DNA of 64,000 nt from JABCPO02 sp963542845 (GCA_963542845.1 CAUTZA010000003.1:1-64000); one strand, 5' to 3'; counted from the stretch's first letter, positions 10,927-21,931 are shown. Program-made: numbers and translations. Notes: a model not told the origin generated them from the sequence alone.

Positions 10927-11920
10927 TTTTACCTCTTTCTCTTCTCCAGTAGAATAAGTATTGTTGCATAATCCCTCTATTTTCTATCTCACTTACAATA
11001 CTCATTATTTTTTCATTTGTAACTTCTTTTTCTTCTTCATCTTTAAAGAATATTTCTTTCATAACTCTTTTTACCCATACATCAATAGGAAAAGAATCTA
11101 GCCTATTATATGCAAAAAGCATTATACAATTTGCCACTTTAGGCCCTACACCATCAAGGTTTATAAGTTTTTCATATAACTTTTCATCACTTAAACTCTC
11201 AGTTTCTTCTAAAAAACCTTCTTTAAGTTTCCTTACAGTTTCTACCAATCTTTTTGCTCTAAATCCTGTACCTGCAGCTTTAAAATCTTCTTCCGTTAGT
11301 GCAGATAGTCTTTCTAATTTAGGAAATGTATAAACATTTTCTTTAAAATTATTCAAATCTATTCCAAATATTTCATCATCTATTTCTATTTTTTCTCCAT
11401 AATTTTTAGAAATATATTCTACACTTTTCTTAATTCTAGGAATATTATTATTTGCTGAGATTATAAAAGAGATAGTTGTTTCTAATATATCTTGTTTTAA
11501 TATACGTATACCTTCTCCATATTCCACTGCCTCTTTAACATCTAAAGCACCAACCGTATTCTTAGTTTTCTCTATTATTTCTTTTTTTATTTTTGAATAA
11601 TCTCTATTTAAGTCTAAATAATTATATAATATATCTTTTTCTAACTTCTCAGTAGTTTTTTCTCCTTCTTTTAAATATACACAAACATCAAGTGATATTT
11701 TCTCTTTTTCTTTATATTTATCTAAATTTTCATCTTCAAAGCAAAGATTTTCAATCTCTTTTATAATATATACTCTTTCATTATACACTCCTATATATGA
11801 AACATTTCTATTCCCGTTATTTTCAAGCGCTTTCCATCTAAAACACTGTCCATTATCAAATATATCCTCAAGTCTTGTATCTGCTATATTCTCTATTTTT
11901 AATAATATCCTATTTATCAT
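10916..11920 (-). CDS. ogg: 8-oxoguanine DNA glycosylase/AP lyase, OGG type
   Basis: 334 residues with the OGG1-like layout: an N-terminal TBP-like beta domain including FDNGQCFRWK (the QxFRW motif at residues 23-30), then the helix-hairpin-helix LDGVGPKVANCIMLF with the catalytic Lys, and FPIDVWVKRVM with the catalytic Asp. It removes 8-oxoguanine opposite C and cuts the abasic strand. Length is normal for clostridial OGG. CGG occurs only out of phase and no shift is needed. It overlaps its neighbours closely on both sides (2 bp gap upstream, 11 bp overlap downstream), so it is co-transcribed. Confidence 0.9.
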   Translation of the reverse strand: MINRILLKIENIADTRLEDIFDNGQCFRWKALENNGNRNVSYIGVYNERVYIIKEIENLCFEDENLDKYKEKEKISLDVCVYLKEGEKTTEKLEKDILYNYLDLNRDYSKIKKEIIEKTKNTVGALDVKEAVEYGEGIRILKQDILETTISFIISANNNIPRIKKSVEYISKNYGEKIEIDDEIFGIDLNNFKENVYTFPKLERLSALTEEDFKAAGTGFRAKRLVETVRKLKEGFLEETESLSDEKLYEKLINLDGVGPKVANCIMLFAYNRLDSFPIDVWVKRVMKEIFFKDEEEKEVTNEKIMSIVSEIENRGIMQQYLFYWRRERGKNGI

Positions 11921-11922
11921 TT

Positions 11923-13080
11923 TTATTCTCTTTCATCATTTATAATAACTATTTCTAAATTATTCTTATTACCCTTAACATTTTCTTCTACTATCCTTAT
12001 TTCTTTCATATAGTATAATTCTTTAATCTTATTTACATTACATTCATCTTTCCCTTTGATATACTTAATAATTGCATCATTTGCTTTTATCGTTATATAT
12101 TCATTTCTTACTTTAAGATTTTTAATTTTTTCAAATAGGTAATTATAGTACATTCTTGTAATCAATTCTTCTTCAATATTATTATATAGTACTCCTGTTA
12201 AATACTTATCTTTTATATAATTTTCTTGAATGCTTCTTACAAACAATATATCTGTTATTTTCTTTTCTAATGCCATTGTCACTACTTTTTCCAATAAATT
12301 TTTATTTTCTTCAACAGATAACATTTTTAAATTTCCTCTTACAAATTTCTTAGCATTTTCAGTACCTTTTAAAACTACATTTTGCATTATAACTAAACTC
12401 TTTGGTTTTAATTCTTTAGCTTTTTCTACTGCCCTTAATTCTTCTTTTTCATCATTGCTAAGCCCTATAATCATACTCAAGCTCATTTTCATAAAAGATA
12501 ACGCTATTTTAAATACTGCTTTTGTTATCTCCTTATACCTATAACTCAATCCATTATTTTCTAGTATTTCATCTTCTAATGACACTGTAGCTAATATAAT
12601 TTCTTTAACTCCATGTTTTTTTAAATCTCTTATACTATTTTCTAAAACATAATTTACTGGAAGTTCTAATGCAATGTCTTTAACCCCTACTTTTTTTGCA
12701 AATTCTTTTATCTTAGCAAGCTCAGTATATATTTCTTTTTTATCTTTTTGTGCAAGACCTCCTAAAATATATATCTTATTTGTATACTTATAATTTTTTC
12801 CTTCTGTCTCTTCCTTTTCATTATTATAGTCTTCTAAATATTTTTCAATATCATCTTCTACATTATACTCAAATGAGCTTTTTAGTATTTCTTCTTTTTT
12901 ATCATTACTTTCATTATTTTCTAGATCTTGTTTTCCTTCTATTGTAGATTTTTCTTCTATATTATCTACAAACAAGAAATTTGCATCATCATAATATTTA
13001 AATGTAGTTATAGGGTAGTTAAATATATACTTTTTTTCATCAATACTATTTTGAAGAATTGTTCTTAATGTTTTCTTCAT
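11923..13080 (-). CDS. Unknown protein, possibly a degenerate TIM-barrel (radical-SAM-like) enzyme
   Basis: 385 residues. After an acidic, low-complexity N-terminus (to about 100) comes an alpha/beta region with IYILGGLAQKDKKEIY, DIALELPVNYV, LVIMQNVVLKG and a C-terminal helical part. The position directly after rnc is where many Clostridia carry an Elp3-like radical SAM gene, but no CxxxCxxC cluster motif is present, so the comparison rests on context and general fold impression only. Its ATG lies inside the last 35 bases of the (frameshifted) rnc frame. No in-phase CGG. Function not assigned. Confidence 0.55.
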   Translation of the reverse strand: MKKTLRTILQNSIDEKKYIFNYPITTFKYYDDANFLFVDNIEEKSTIEGKQDLENNESNDKKEEILKSSFEYNVEDDIEKYLEDYNNEKEETEGKNYKYTNKIYILGGLAQKDKKEIYTELAKIKEFAKKVGVKDIALELPVNYVLENSIRDLKKHGVKEIILATVSLEDEILENNGLSYRYKEITKAVFKIALSFMKMSLSMIIGLSNDEKEELRAVEKAKELKPKSLVIMQNVVLKGTENAKKFVRGNLKMLSVEENKNLLEKVVTMALEKKITDILFVRSIQENYIKDKYLTGVLYNNIEEELITRMYYNYLFEKIKNLKVRNEYITIKANDAIIKYIKGKDECNVNKIKELYYMKEIRIVEENVKGNKNNLEIVIINDERE

Positions 13081-13805
13081 ATTTTTCTAATTCCTCCAAT
13101 CCTTTTTTAGCAGCTTCCATTTGTGCTTCTTTCTTGCTTCCTCCGTGTTCCAGCTCCAAATCTCATTTTTTTCCCTCTCACTATTGCATTAAGTTCAAAC
13201 ACAAATTTTTTTTCATGATCTGGTCCGCTTTCTTCTAACAGTTCATATGATATTTTGTTTATCCCAACCTTACCTGCAAGTTCTTGAAATGTAGTCTTGT
13301 AATCTTTTAGATTATCAGTGTTTATAGCATATTCAATTATATTTTTAAAATTTGATATTATAAACTGTTTTGCTGTAAATATATCTGAATCTAACGAAAT
13401 TGCTGCAATTACTGCCTCTACCATATCTGCAAGTATTGCTTTTGACTTTCCTGATGAATTTTCCTGTGCTTTTGATATATTCATATATTTTTCAAACTCA
13501 AGATTACTTGCAATATTATACAAACTTTCTTCACAAACTATATATGAACGTATCTTTGTAAGATTTCCTTCATTTTCATTTGGAAGTAAGTGATAAAGGT
13601 ATTCTGTCATAACATATTCTAATATACTATCACCTAAAAACTCTAATCTTTCATTGCTTTCTCTATCTATTTGATATGCATATGATTTATGAAATGTCGC
13701 TGTTTCAAGTAACTTCTTATTCCTAAATACATATCCTATTTTTCCTTCTAATTCTAGTATTTTATCTTCTAATTCAATACCCGTTTCTTTTTCTTTCTTA
13801 TTCAT
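13046..13805 (-). CDS. rnc: Ribonuclease III with one CGGA frameshift
   Basis: 252 residues. The RNase III signature NERLEFLGDSILEYVMT and the second metal-site region LADMVEAVIAAI are intact in the first 160 residues; then comes the double-stranded-RNA-binding domain. CGGA at 13145-13142 (codon 221, after ACA) reads as Gly and turns GAGT-RRKQERS into the family's GAGTGGSKKEAQMEAAKKGL, the last helix of the dsRBD. The zero frame ends after 11 more codons without that helix. The corrected frame ends at TAG 13048-13046, overlapping the next gene's start by 35 bases. It processes rRNA and other double-stranded RNAs. Confidence 0.9.
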
Positions 13806-13946
13806 TTTAACTTCCCATCTTCCTTAAAATGTAATCATAACATCCATTAATACAATTACATATAATCATTTTTAATTATATCACATTAAATATATATATT
13901 TATATATAGAACTATAAAAAAAGAGCAAAATATCGTTTACATAAAG

Positions 13947-13975
13947 TTGTTTCCCGTCCATAATTATGATATAAT
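13947..13975 (+). promoter_or_regulatory. Promoter of the 14036 orphan gene
   Basis: TTGTTT at 13947-13952, a 17-base spacer, and TATAAT at 13970-13975, about 60 nt upstream of ATG 14036. Confidence 0.5.
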
Positions 13976-14035
13976 TACTATATAATAATTTAAATTTAAG
14001 AACTTAACTTAGTTCTTGAGAAAGGCTGGAAAATA

Positions 14036-14533
14036 ATGAAAAATATTAGTAACGTAATTTATTCAGAGTATACTTTGAATAAATTTAAAGAGTATCTTTT
14101 AAAAAACGTAGATATAATAAAAATTAGATATGATCTTATATATCTATATGAAGAAGATATTGATGATTTTATAAGGATAAAATACAATAATCAGTTAATT
14201 GATTATATTTTGAATGATAGCATTAATTTCTATCAAATAGAAAAAAATGTTATTATTAATATTAATATGATTGAATATGCATCTATCGATGCCATAGCAA
14301 CGGGTCCTTGTGATGTTGATTTTTTTAATTGGTGTTTAGAAGTGTCTATGCCTTCTGACACAATTAAATTAATTTATGATGATTCAAAAGAATCATATGA
14401 TTTTCTTCAAGAAATAAGAAAAAAAATTTATCCTTATAAAAAACTCACTACAATGGAATATTTTCTTAGAATAATTGGCATACTTCTACTAATATTTGTA
14501 ATCACATATTTAATTTTAAAAAGAGCCCATTAG
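14036..14533 (+). CDS. Orphan protein with C-terminal membrane anchor, 165 aa
   Basis: Single-gene rightward unit with its own promoter and terminator. AAAGG lies about nine bases before ATG 14036. The product is a cytoplasmic mixed alpha/beta domain of about 140 residues (FYQIEKNVIININMIEY, ATGPCDVDFFNWCLEV) followed by one C-terminal membrane helix (FLRIIGILLLIFVITYLIL) and KRAH, a tail-anchored arrangement. The stop codon overlaps the terminator hairpin. No family recognised. CGG occurs only out of phase (GCA ACG GGT). Confidence 0.65.
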   Translation: MKNISNVIYSEYTLNKFKEYLLKNVDIIKIRYDLIYLYEEDIDDFIRIKYNNQLIDYILNDSINFYQIEKNVIININMIEYASIDAIATGPCDVDFFNWCLEVSMPSDTIKLIYDDSKESYDFLQEIRKKIYPYKKLTTMEYFLRIIGILLLIFVITYLILKRAH

Positions 14534-14545
14534 GGCTCTTTTTTA
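14519..14545 (+). terminator. Terminator of the 14036 gene
   Basis: GAGCCC (14523-14528), ATTA loop, GGGCTC (14533-14538) and a T run. The stem begins inside the last codons and the stop TAG spans the loop and the start of the 3' arm. Confidence 0.85.
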
Positions 14546-14685
14546 TAACTAACAATATCTTTTCCTTTACAATTATAGACATTCTGATATTATTATACTA
14601 TTATATACACATAAAAAATATTATATTATGAAGAGTGATTACTATAATCAAAATTAAACTCTTCAGACTGGAAGGAATGATAAGA

Positions 14686-15087
14686 ATGTTAAAAATTTTA
14701 GAAAGAATTATTAAGGGAAAATCAAGAATTTTAGATGATAATCTAAAAAAATATGGTATATCTCCATATAATGTAAAAAGATTTTGGAAGAATATTGGTT
14801 ATAAAGAACTCTACTTTATAACTACAAGTGGTAATACTTTAATACTTAAAATTAATAGAGATTCTTTAGACATATTTGAATTCTTAAAGAATTCAGGCAT
14901 GTTTATCTGGGCAAAGGACCAATATATTAATATTAATCTAGTGAAATCAACTAGAAGATATTTTTCCAAGAAGCCGTTTAAACTTAGAATCTATTTTAAG
15001 GACAATACGAAGATCGAATTGTCCGATGATTTTCAAAATCATTATTTAAAACATTTAAATAATGAAATTCGGGCTTTAATAAATTAA
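14686..15087 (+). CDS. Orphan protein, about 133 aa, weak LytTR-like character
   Basis: Start chosen at ATG 14686 because GGAAGGA ends ten bases upstream; in-frame ATG 14677 overlaps that ribosome site. The basic product has a beta-rich middle (LYFITTSGNTLILKI) and a segment FIWAKDQYININLVKSTRRY that loosely resembles the DNA-binding LytTR domain, a weak impression only. The C-terminus carries an in-phase CGG followed by G (15070-15073): read as Arg it ends NEIRALIN, read as a quadruplet Gly it ends NEIGL with a stop at once, so either decoding gives nearly the same protein. Own terminator follows. Confidence 0.55.
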   Translation: MLKILERIIKGKSRILDDNLKKYGISPYNVKRFWKNIGYKELYFITTSGNTLILKINRDSLDIFEFLKNSGMFIWAKDQYININLVKSTRRYFSKKPFKLRIYFKDNTKIELSDDFQNHYLKHLNNEIRALIN

Positions 15088-15110
15088 ATTAAATGAAATA
15101 AATTACATTA

Positions 15111-15146
15111 CCCTCACAAATTGTTATATAATAATTTGTGAGGGTT
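15111..15146. terminator. Bidirectional terminator
   Basis: CCCTCACAAATT (15111-15122) pairs perfectly with AATTTGTGAGGG (15133-15144) and is followed by TTTT. It lies between two convergent genes and can serve both. Confidence 0.85.
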
Positions 15147-15155
15147 TTCCTTTTA

Positions 15156-17250
15156 TTATATTATCTCCTTGTTATACCTATATATTTTCATACTATCTTC
15201 TGAATAGTCTGGATTAGATAAGTCTTTTTTTATAAGTTTAGATATTTCATATATGAATAATTGTGAATATATTAATAGTTCTAAAATACCATTATTATTT
15301 TCTTCATCTGCTTCTAGTATTATAATATTTTTCCCATATATACTTAAATATTTTAATAATTCATTATCATATTTAGTATCTTTTTTTAATTTTAAATATA
15401 TTTGTACATCTGATGGATATTTTTCAAGTGTTATAAATCTTCCATGTGAGAAGTTTTTCTTTTCATGTGTTGCACATCTAAATATACCTGTTTCTACTAT
15501 TTTTGATTCTAAATCACACATAATAGTCTTTGTATAATTATCATAATATATATCTATAATATTATTTTTCTTAAATGCTTTTTTTAATCCTTCATTATTT
15601 TCAATAAAATAGTTTTCTACTTTTTCTTTTTGTTTTTCAAATTGTTTTTTGAATAATTCCAATATATCTTCTTTATTCTTTTTTTCTACTAACATATGCA
15701 TAATTAATGCTGGTACTATTATTCCTTCTATAGAAAGGAATCCTCTTTCTTTAGTGCTTTGATTATTATATGATATTATCCTTACCTTAGATATATCTAC
15801 ATTACTTTCTTTTAAGCTAATTTTCAAATCTTCTTCATTTGCTTTTGTTACAATATATGCCTTATTATACTTACCATTCAATAGTTGTACTATTTCAGGA
15901 CTACTTCCTGAATATGAAAAACATATTATATTTAAATATTCCATATATTTTTCTGTATTTGTTTCTAAATATTCCTTCGGAAACATTGTTTGTATATCAA
16001 CTCCAAAAGTATTATTAATAATTGTTTTTGTATATTCTGATGGTATGCTTGAGCCTCCTGAACCTATACATATATATTTTTGATTTTTATTAGTTTCTAG
16101 ATCTTTTAATAATTCTAATCCTGCTTCTGCTTTTTCATTATAATTTAATAATGCACTTTCTGCTCTTTCTTCTAACTTCTCAATAGCATTTTTAAGCTTA
16201 TGTGTATTTTTTTCTTTTACACTCTTTGTTTCATCACATATATTATTTTCAATCCCTAAAAATTCATCACTTGGTTTCTTTAGCTCAATTTCTTTTCTAG
16301 CTCCTAGCTTTTCTACTAGTCCATATATATCATTATTTGCTCTATCATATACTTTTTCTAGCTCATTCTTAGTAAATATTATATTCCCTTTTTTTCTTTC
16401 TATATTATATTCTCTTATTATTGTTTCAAAAATATAATGTGCGAAAAGTAAGTCTCCTGCTCCTGATGGATCTTTTTCATTATTATTAATATTATTATTT
16501 CTTAATATATATTCTTTATCACCATTTAAAATTATAATTTCTTCTTTCCCTCTTGTTATTATAATCATATCTGTTTTAAATATTTCTTTAAGTCCATTAT
16601 AATTATTATATTCAAATCTTTTTACAAGATAATCTGCAACTCTTTTGTTTAAATTTACCATATAGTAATTTCTTGTTAATACTTCCTTTAAATTAATTAC
16701 AGACATATATCTAAATCCCGCTATTTGTCCTAAATCTAAACATATTTTTCCGCTCTACACTATCTATATATTTCATAATATTTCTAAAGTTTTTACTAAT
16801 ATTGTCAAAAATATATATATTATCTTTTCCTAATAATTCTTTATTTATCTTTTCTTTTACTAAACTTGTAGAATACCATGTTTCTTTTTTAGTTATACAG
16901 TTCTTTTTCTTACTTGCAATAACTTTATCTTTATCATCTAAATATATGTAGAATTTTCTTGTATTCTTCTTTTCTTTTTCAAGAATATACTTTGTTTCTA
17001 TATTATTTTCTTTTAATTCATTAATAATAATATTTCCTGAAATATCTTTACCACATGCTCCATATATAATTGTTTCAAAATCTATCTTTTTATCTTCACT
17101 ATTACTAGTATAACTATTATTATAATCTTTTAATAATCTAGATATATTATATATAATATTTGAAAAAGACATTCCTCCTGTAATCCCTATAATTTCTTTT
17201 TCATTCATATATACATCTAAAACTAAATCACCAATTCCTATTATTTTCAT
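15156..17250 (-). CDS. PfkB-family sugar kinase fused to a SIS domain; one CGGA frameshift
   Basis: One 697-residue protein once CGGA at 16752-16749 (codon 167, after GAG) is read as Gly. N-terminal half: ribokinase/PfkB fold with IGIGDLVLDVY, GITGGMSFSNIIYN (substrate Gly-Gly) and, at about residue 260, DPSGAGD with the catalytic Asp and anion hole. C-terminal half (about 395-690): SIS phosphosugar-binding domain with YICIGSGGSSIPSEY and IICFSYSGSSPEIVQLLN. Each half sits on one side of a continuous frame, and the junction EGKICLDLGQIAGFRYMSV is PfkB-like, so this is a genuine fusion of a kinase and an isomerase- or regulator-type domain acting on a phosphosugar. Substrate not deducible. Confidence 0.75.
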
Positions 17251-17263
17251 ACTTTTCCCTTTA

Positions 17264-17952
17264 TTATTTTCTATATATTATATATCCGATCTTCTATATC
17301 ATATAGTTTTGCATTATATTTACCACTATATATTAGTTCTTGTATAAGCTCTCTTAAATGTCTTACTATTGTTCTATGTTTCTTCTCATTATAATCTCCG
17401 AAGTACATATCCTGCAAAAAGTACATTATCTAATATAATAATACCACTATCATTTAAAAGATTTTTACATATATTAAAATAATCTAAATATTTACTCTTA
17501 TTTGCATCTATAAACACTATATCATATTTGTTATTACAAATATCTACTTTTTTTCCTGTTTCATCTTCAGTGTTTTCTTGTAATAACTTAAATGCATCTC
17601 CTAAATACATATTAATCCTATTTTTCACATTACTTTCACACATATCTAACTTTTCAATATTATCTTTAGCAATATCATACATTTTTTTACTTTTTTCAAT
17701 AGTATCTATAATAATATTATTACCTATACTTGCCATATTTATACTTGAATATGCTATAGCAGTACCTAGTTCCAATATTCGTATTACTCTTTTATTCTTT
17801 TCTTTTTCTTCAACCTTTTCTTTAACTAAATTTAATATAACAGAAAGTGTCTGCTTTCTAACAATTGGTACATTATTATTTTTAGCAAACACTTCCATTT
17901 CTTTTAAGTATTTAGTTATATAATCATTTTCCATTATATAATCTTCTTTCAT
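17264..17952 (-). CDS. SAM-dependent O-methyltransferase with two CGGA frameshifts
   Basis: 228 residues, class I methyltransferase of the caffeoyl-CoA/YrrM type. Motif I reads ILELGTAIAYSSINMA, followed by IDTIEKSKKMYDIA and the metal/substrate segment YDIVFIDANKSKYLDYF, then IIILDNVLFAGYVL. CGGA at 17400-17397 (codon 185, after CTT) yields GYVLGDYNEKKHRTIVRHL, the family's conserved loop and helix. A second CGGA at 17288-17285 (codon 222, after GAT) yields EDGYIIYRK at the C-terminus, matching the family's terminal GDG-strand. The stop is TAA 17266-17264. The small-molecule or tRNA substrate is unknown. It starts one or two bases after the typA stop. Confidence 0.8.
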
Positions 17953-17954
17953 TA

Positions 17955-19776
17955 TTATTTTTTGCTTCTACTTGCTCTTTCTCTTTCCTTATTGTTCAAG
18001 ATTTTCTTTCTTAAACGTATATTTTCTGGAGTTACTTCTACATTTTCATCATCTGCTATAAACTCTATAGCTTTTTCTAATGAAAATTGTAGTGGTGGAA
18101 CTAAGTTAAGTGCATCATCAGATCCTGATGCTCTAGTATTTGTTAAGTGTTTTTCTTTACATACATTTATAGCTAAGTCTTCATTTCTTGAATTTATACC
18201 TACTATCATTCCTTCATACACATCAACACCTGGTCCTATTAAAAGTTCTCCTTTGTCTTGTGCATTAAATAATCCATATGCTACAGATTTACCATTTTCA
18301 AATGCTACTATTGTTCCTCTTGTTCTTGATTGTATATCCCCCTTATATGGTGCATATTCTTCAAATACATGGTTAAGTGTTCCATTTCCTCTTGTATCTG
18401 TTAAGAATTCTGCTCTATATCCTATAAGTCCGGCGTGCTGGTATTAAGAATTCTACTCTTGTAAAATCACCTTCACCTGGCTTCATATCAATCATTTCAC
18501 CTTTTCTTCTTCCCATTTTTTCTATAACTGATCCGATTGTTTCAGATGGTGCATCAATAACTACTTTTTCTATTGGTTCTGATAATACTCCATTTATTTC
18601 TTTCATTATAACTTTAGGTCTTGATACTATAAGCTCAAATCCTTCTCTTCTCATATTTTCTATTAATACTGTTAAATGAAGTTCTCCTCTTCCTGCTACT
18701 TCAAAAGAATCTGGAAATTCTGTTTCTTTTACTCTTAATGAAATATTCCTTTCCATTTCTTTCATAAGTCTATCTCTTAAATGTCTTGATGTTATAAACT
18801 TACCTTCTTTACCTGCAAAAGGTCCATTGTTTACACTAAATGTCATAGAAACTGTTGGTTCATCAATATCTACAAAATCAATTTTTTCAATCGCATTTTC
18901 ATCACATATTGTTTCCCCAATATTTATATTATTTATACCTGAAAGAGTTATAATATCTCCTGCTTGTCCTTCTTCTACTGTAACCTTATTTAATCCTTGA
19001 TATACTTCAATTTTAGTAATTGCAGCTTTTTCTATCTTATCATCTCTTTTACAAATTGCGACTTGCATTCCTTTTTTGATTGTTCCTCTTTCAACTCTAC
19101 CTACCGCAATTCTTCCTACATAGTCATCATAATCTATGTTTGAAACAAGCATTTGTAATGTTCCATCCATATCACAATTTGGTGCATCAATATTTGTTAT
19201 AATTGATTCAAAAAGTGGTGTTAAATCACTGTCTGGATCTTCCATATTCACTTTAGATATACCATTTTTTGCTGATGCATATATTACTGGAAAATCTAAT
19301 TGATCATCATCTGCTCCTAGTTCTATAAACAGTTCTAATACTCCATCTACTGCTTTTTCTGGATTTGCTCCTGGTCTATCAATCTTGTTTACTACAACTA
19401 TAGGTTTTAATCCCAAACTTAATGATTTTTTAAGTACTGTTCTTGTTTGTGGCATTGTTCCTTCATATGCGTCTACTAAAAGAAGTACACCATCAACCAT
19501 TTTAAGTACTCTTTCTACTTCTCCACCAAAGTCAGCATGTCCTGGAGTATCTACTATATTTATTTTTATATCCTTATACATTACTGATGTATTTTTAGCT
19601 AAAATTGTAATCCCTCTTTCTTTTTCTTGTGCATCTGAGTCCATTACTCTTTCATCTACTTGTTCATTTATTCTAAATACACCACTTTGTTTTAATAATT
19701 CATTTACTAGTGTTGTTTTTCCATGGTCAACATGGGCTATTATTGCTATATTTCTTATTTTTTCGTTTCTTCTCAT
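17955..19776 (-). CDS. typA: Ribosome-associated GTPase TypA/BipA with one CGGA frameshift
   Basis: 606 residues, standard for BipA, a translational GTPase acting on ribosome assembly under stress. G motifs: AHVDHGKTTLVN, RGITI, DTPGHADFGGEVERV, VVNKIDRP. ATG 19776 is preferred over GTG 19791 because AGAAGGA sits between them. CGGA at 18432-18429 (codon 449, after CGC) gives IPARGLIGYRAEFLTDTRGN, the signature of domain V; the zero frame instead ends TYRI. The C-terminal domain then continues to 17955. The CGC codon immediately before shows that CGY is read normally as Arg. Confidence 0.92.
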
Positions 19777-19899
19777 ATTTCCTTCTTTCACTTAATTCTT
19801 TAATATTTTAGCATTTTTTCACAGTTTTTTCAAATCATGTTATTAAAGAACTAACAAGTTTACAAACTAAATAACACGGTAACTAGCAAAATTACAATC

Positions 19900-20827
19900 C
19901 TATAATTCTTTAATATGTTTAAATATATTTTTTAATCTAGTTCTACTATAACTTTTATCACAATTATATATCTTCATTTTTGTATTTTTGTTCTTCATTC
20001 CTATCTTAGATACAATATATTTTTTGTAATATTCCTCATCTGATAAAAGAAAATATTTAGGAATTTTTCCTTCTTCTATCCTTATATATTCATTATAATG
20101 TTCTATGCTATATGAAATATCAATATTATACCAATTACCATCTATCTTAACTTGATTCCATGCATGTGCTACTTCTTTTTCTTTTCCTATTTTAAAATAT
20201 CCTATACATATATTTGATTCTATCCCTATATATTCTAATAGCATTTTAAATATATATGAAAAACCTGTACACACTGTTTTTTTAGTAAATATTCCTTCTA
20301 ATGTTTGTGTCCTAAATATTTTTCTTTGCTCTAATATAGTTAAATTATTAAAACCTATTTTTTTCGATTTTTTATCAAGATTTAAATATTCATAATCATA
20401 TGAAATATTTTTAAATATATAATTATATACAACAAAAACCTTTTCTATATCACTTTGTATTTTATTTTTCTTAATATATCTTGTTAATTTATCTCCAACT
20501 GTTCGTACCTTATTCAAAGCTCTTTCAAATCTTGGTAAATAATGTTCTACTATATCTAAATCTTCAAAATATACTCTTACTTGTATATTACCATAACTAT
20601 TTTTTCTTAAATCATCAAACATTCCGAGTATTATAATCCTTAATACTCTTCATATCTATTTCTATTAAACATATATTATCTAGTGTATTTAATACTTTTT
20701 TTCTTATATTTAAATCATTTAAATACTCATATATATCATTTCCTATAAATTCTAATACAATATCTCTTTTCTTTATTTTTTCATTTCTTTCAACTTTGCC
20801 TATATATTCATACAAATTTAACATCAT
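19900..20827 (-). CDS. Transglutaminase-like protein with one CGGA frameshift
   Basis: 308 residues, no signal peptide or membrane helix. The second half is a transglutaminase-like core: TVCTGFSYIFKMLLEYIG (Cys), VAHAWNQVKIDGNWY (His) and NIDISYSIEHYN (Asp). CGGA at 20626-20623 (codon 68, after ACT) joins a 67-codon N-terminal part ending IKDYNT to GMFDDLRKNSYGNIQVRVY. Neither half has a good start of its own at the junction. It is the second transglutaminase-type gene in the window, but this one is cytoplasmic by sequence. Target unknown. Confidence 0.7.
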
Positions 20828-20914
20828 ACCTTTCTCCTTTTTAAAAAGAACTAGATAATAAGATATCCAGTCCTCTTTATTTGATTTATATTATATATTT
20901 TACTACTTTCTTTT

Positions 20915-21343
20915 CTATTTTGATTCATTCTTACTTGTATTTTTAGTATATAAGTATACTAAGTATTGCACAATACTATATATAATTGTGTATATCACAA
21001 AATATATTATAAATCCATTAAATGTATGTTGCATCCAAAAACATAAATATGCTACAACTAATGCAACTGGTATTACAAATGCATATTGTATCAAAAATGC
21101 TTTTAAAGGCTTATATCCTTTTTCCCAAACTTTTGCTGTTAATTCAAAATATATACCTAAAAGTCCTGATAATACAAATTGAAATATTGTAGCATTAAAG
21201 GAATTTCCCATCATTTGATTTAATCCTGGTGCTGTATGTGCATAATTTTCCGTTGTACCATATATTATGTTTATAGCTATTCCTACTACATTTGTTATAA
21301 GGATACCTATTGCAAATGATATTATCACCCTATTTAATTTCAC
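20915..21343 (-). CDS. Four-helix membrane protein (DUF3021-like)
   Basis: 142 residues with four hydrophobic helices at about 6-28, 50-68, 82-103 and 110-133, and the IYFELTAKVWEKGYKPLKA loop. This resembles DUF3021 membrane proteins, which often accompany LytTR regulators; none is adjacent here. No in-phase CGG. Family assignment is tentative. Confidence 0.55.
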   Translation of the reverse strand: MKLNRVIISFAIGILITNVVGIAINIIYGTTENYAHTAPGLNQMMGNSFNATIFQFVLSGLLGIYFELTAKVWEKGYKPLKAFLIQYAFVIPVALVVAYLCFWMQHTFNGFIIYFVIYTIIYSIVQYLVYLYTKNTSKNESK

Positions 21344-21441
21344 GTTTTTCCCTTTCTTTTTTTACATTAATAAAAAAAGGTCGAATAAAATTAATTATAG
21401 AACCTTCTTTCACATATATTTTTCTATTTTTGCTATTATTA

Positions 21442-21807
21442 TTATTTAGTTATTTTTCTATATAAAGCTATTGCTACAACTGCTAATACTGATACTCCGT
21501 ATAATACAACATTACTTGTTCCTGCTTTTGGTAAAGAAGTTTCAGGTTTTGTTGTAGAAGATACTAATGGTGTTTCACTACTTGTACTTGAAGTTGTTCC
21601 TGTAGATGATACAGGTGTAGGTGTAGTTGTTGATCCTGCTCCAGTTGTTGGAGTTATTGTTCCTGTAGGTGCTGGAGTTACAGTTGTACTTGTTCCAACT
21701 CCTGTATTTGAACCTGTTGGTGTTAATGATAATCCAGTTGTTGCAAATGTTTGCATACCAATTAACATTATTATCGCTACTGTAAGTGCTACTATTTTTT
21801 TCTTCAT
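21442..21807 (-). CDS. Small Thr/Pro-rich cell-wall protein with LPXTG-like motif
   Basis: 121 residues: signal peptide (about 1-23, MKKKIVALTVAIIMLIGMQT), a Thr-, Ser- and Pro-rich spacer with no folded domain, then LPKAG, a hydrophobic helix (VVLYGVSVLAVVAIALY) and RKITK. This is the sortase sorting signal in full, so the protein is probably linked to peptidoglycan; the lack of a domain means it is either a surface spacer or a decoy/glycosylated stub. No sortase lies in the window. Confidence 0.8.
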   Translation of the reverse strand: MKKKIVALTVAIIMLIGMQTFATTGLSLTPTGSNTGVGTSTTVTPAPTGTITPTTGAGSTTTPTPVSSTGTTSSTSSETPLVSSTTKPETSLPKAGTSNVVLYGVSVLAVVAIALYRKITK

Positions 21808-21931
21808 ATTACTCTCTCCTTTGTATATTTGTTTCCTGATTTCAATACATAAATATTAACACTTGAAAAAATCTTTTTCAACTTTTGCTACATAATATTA
21901 CATTTTTTTACTAAAATTTAACATTTCTATT

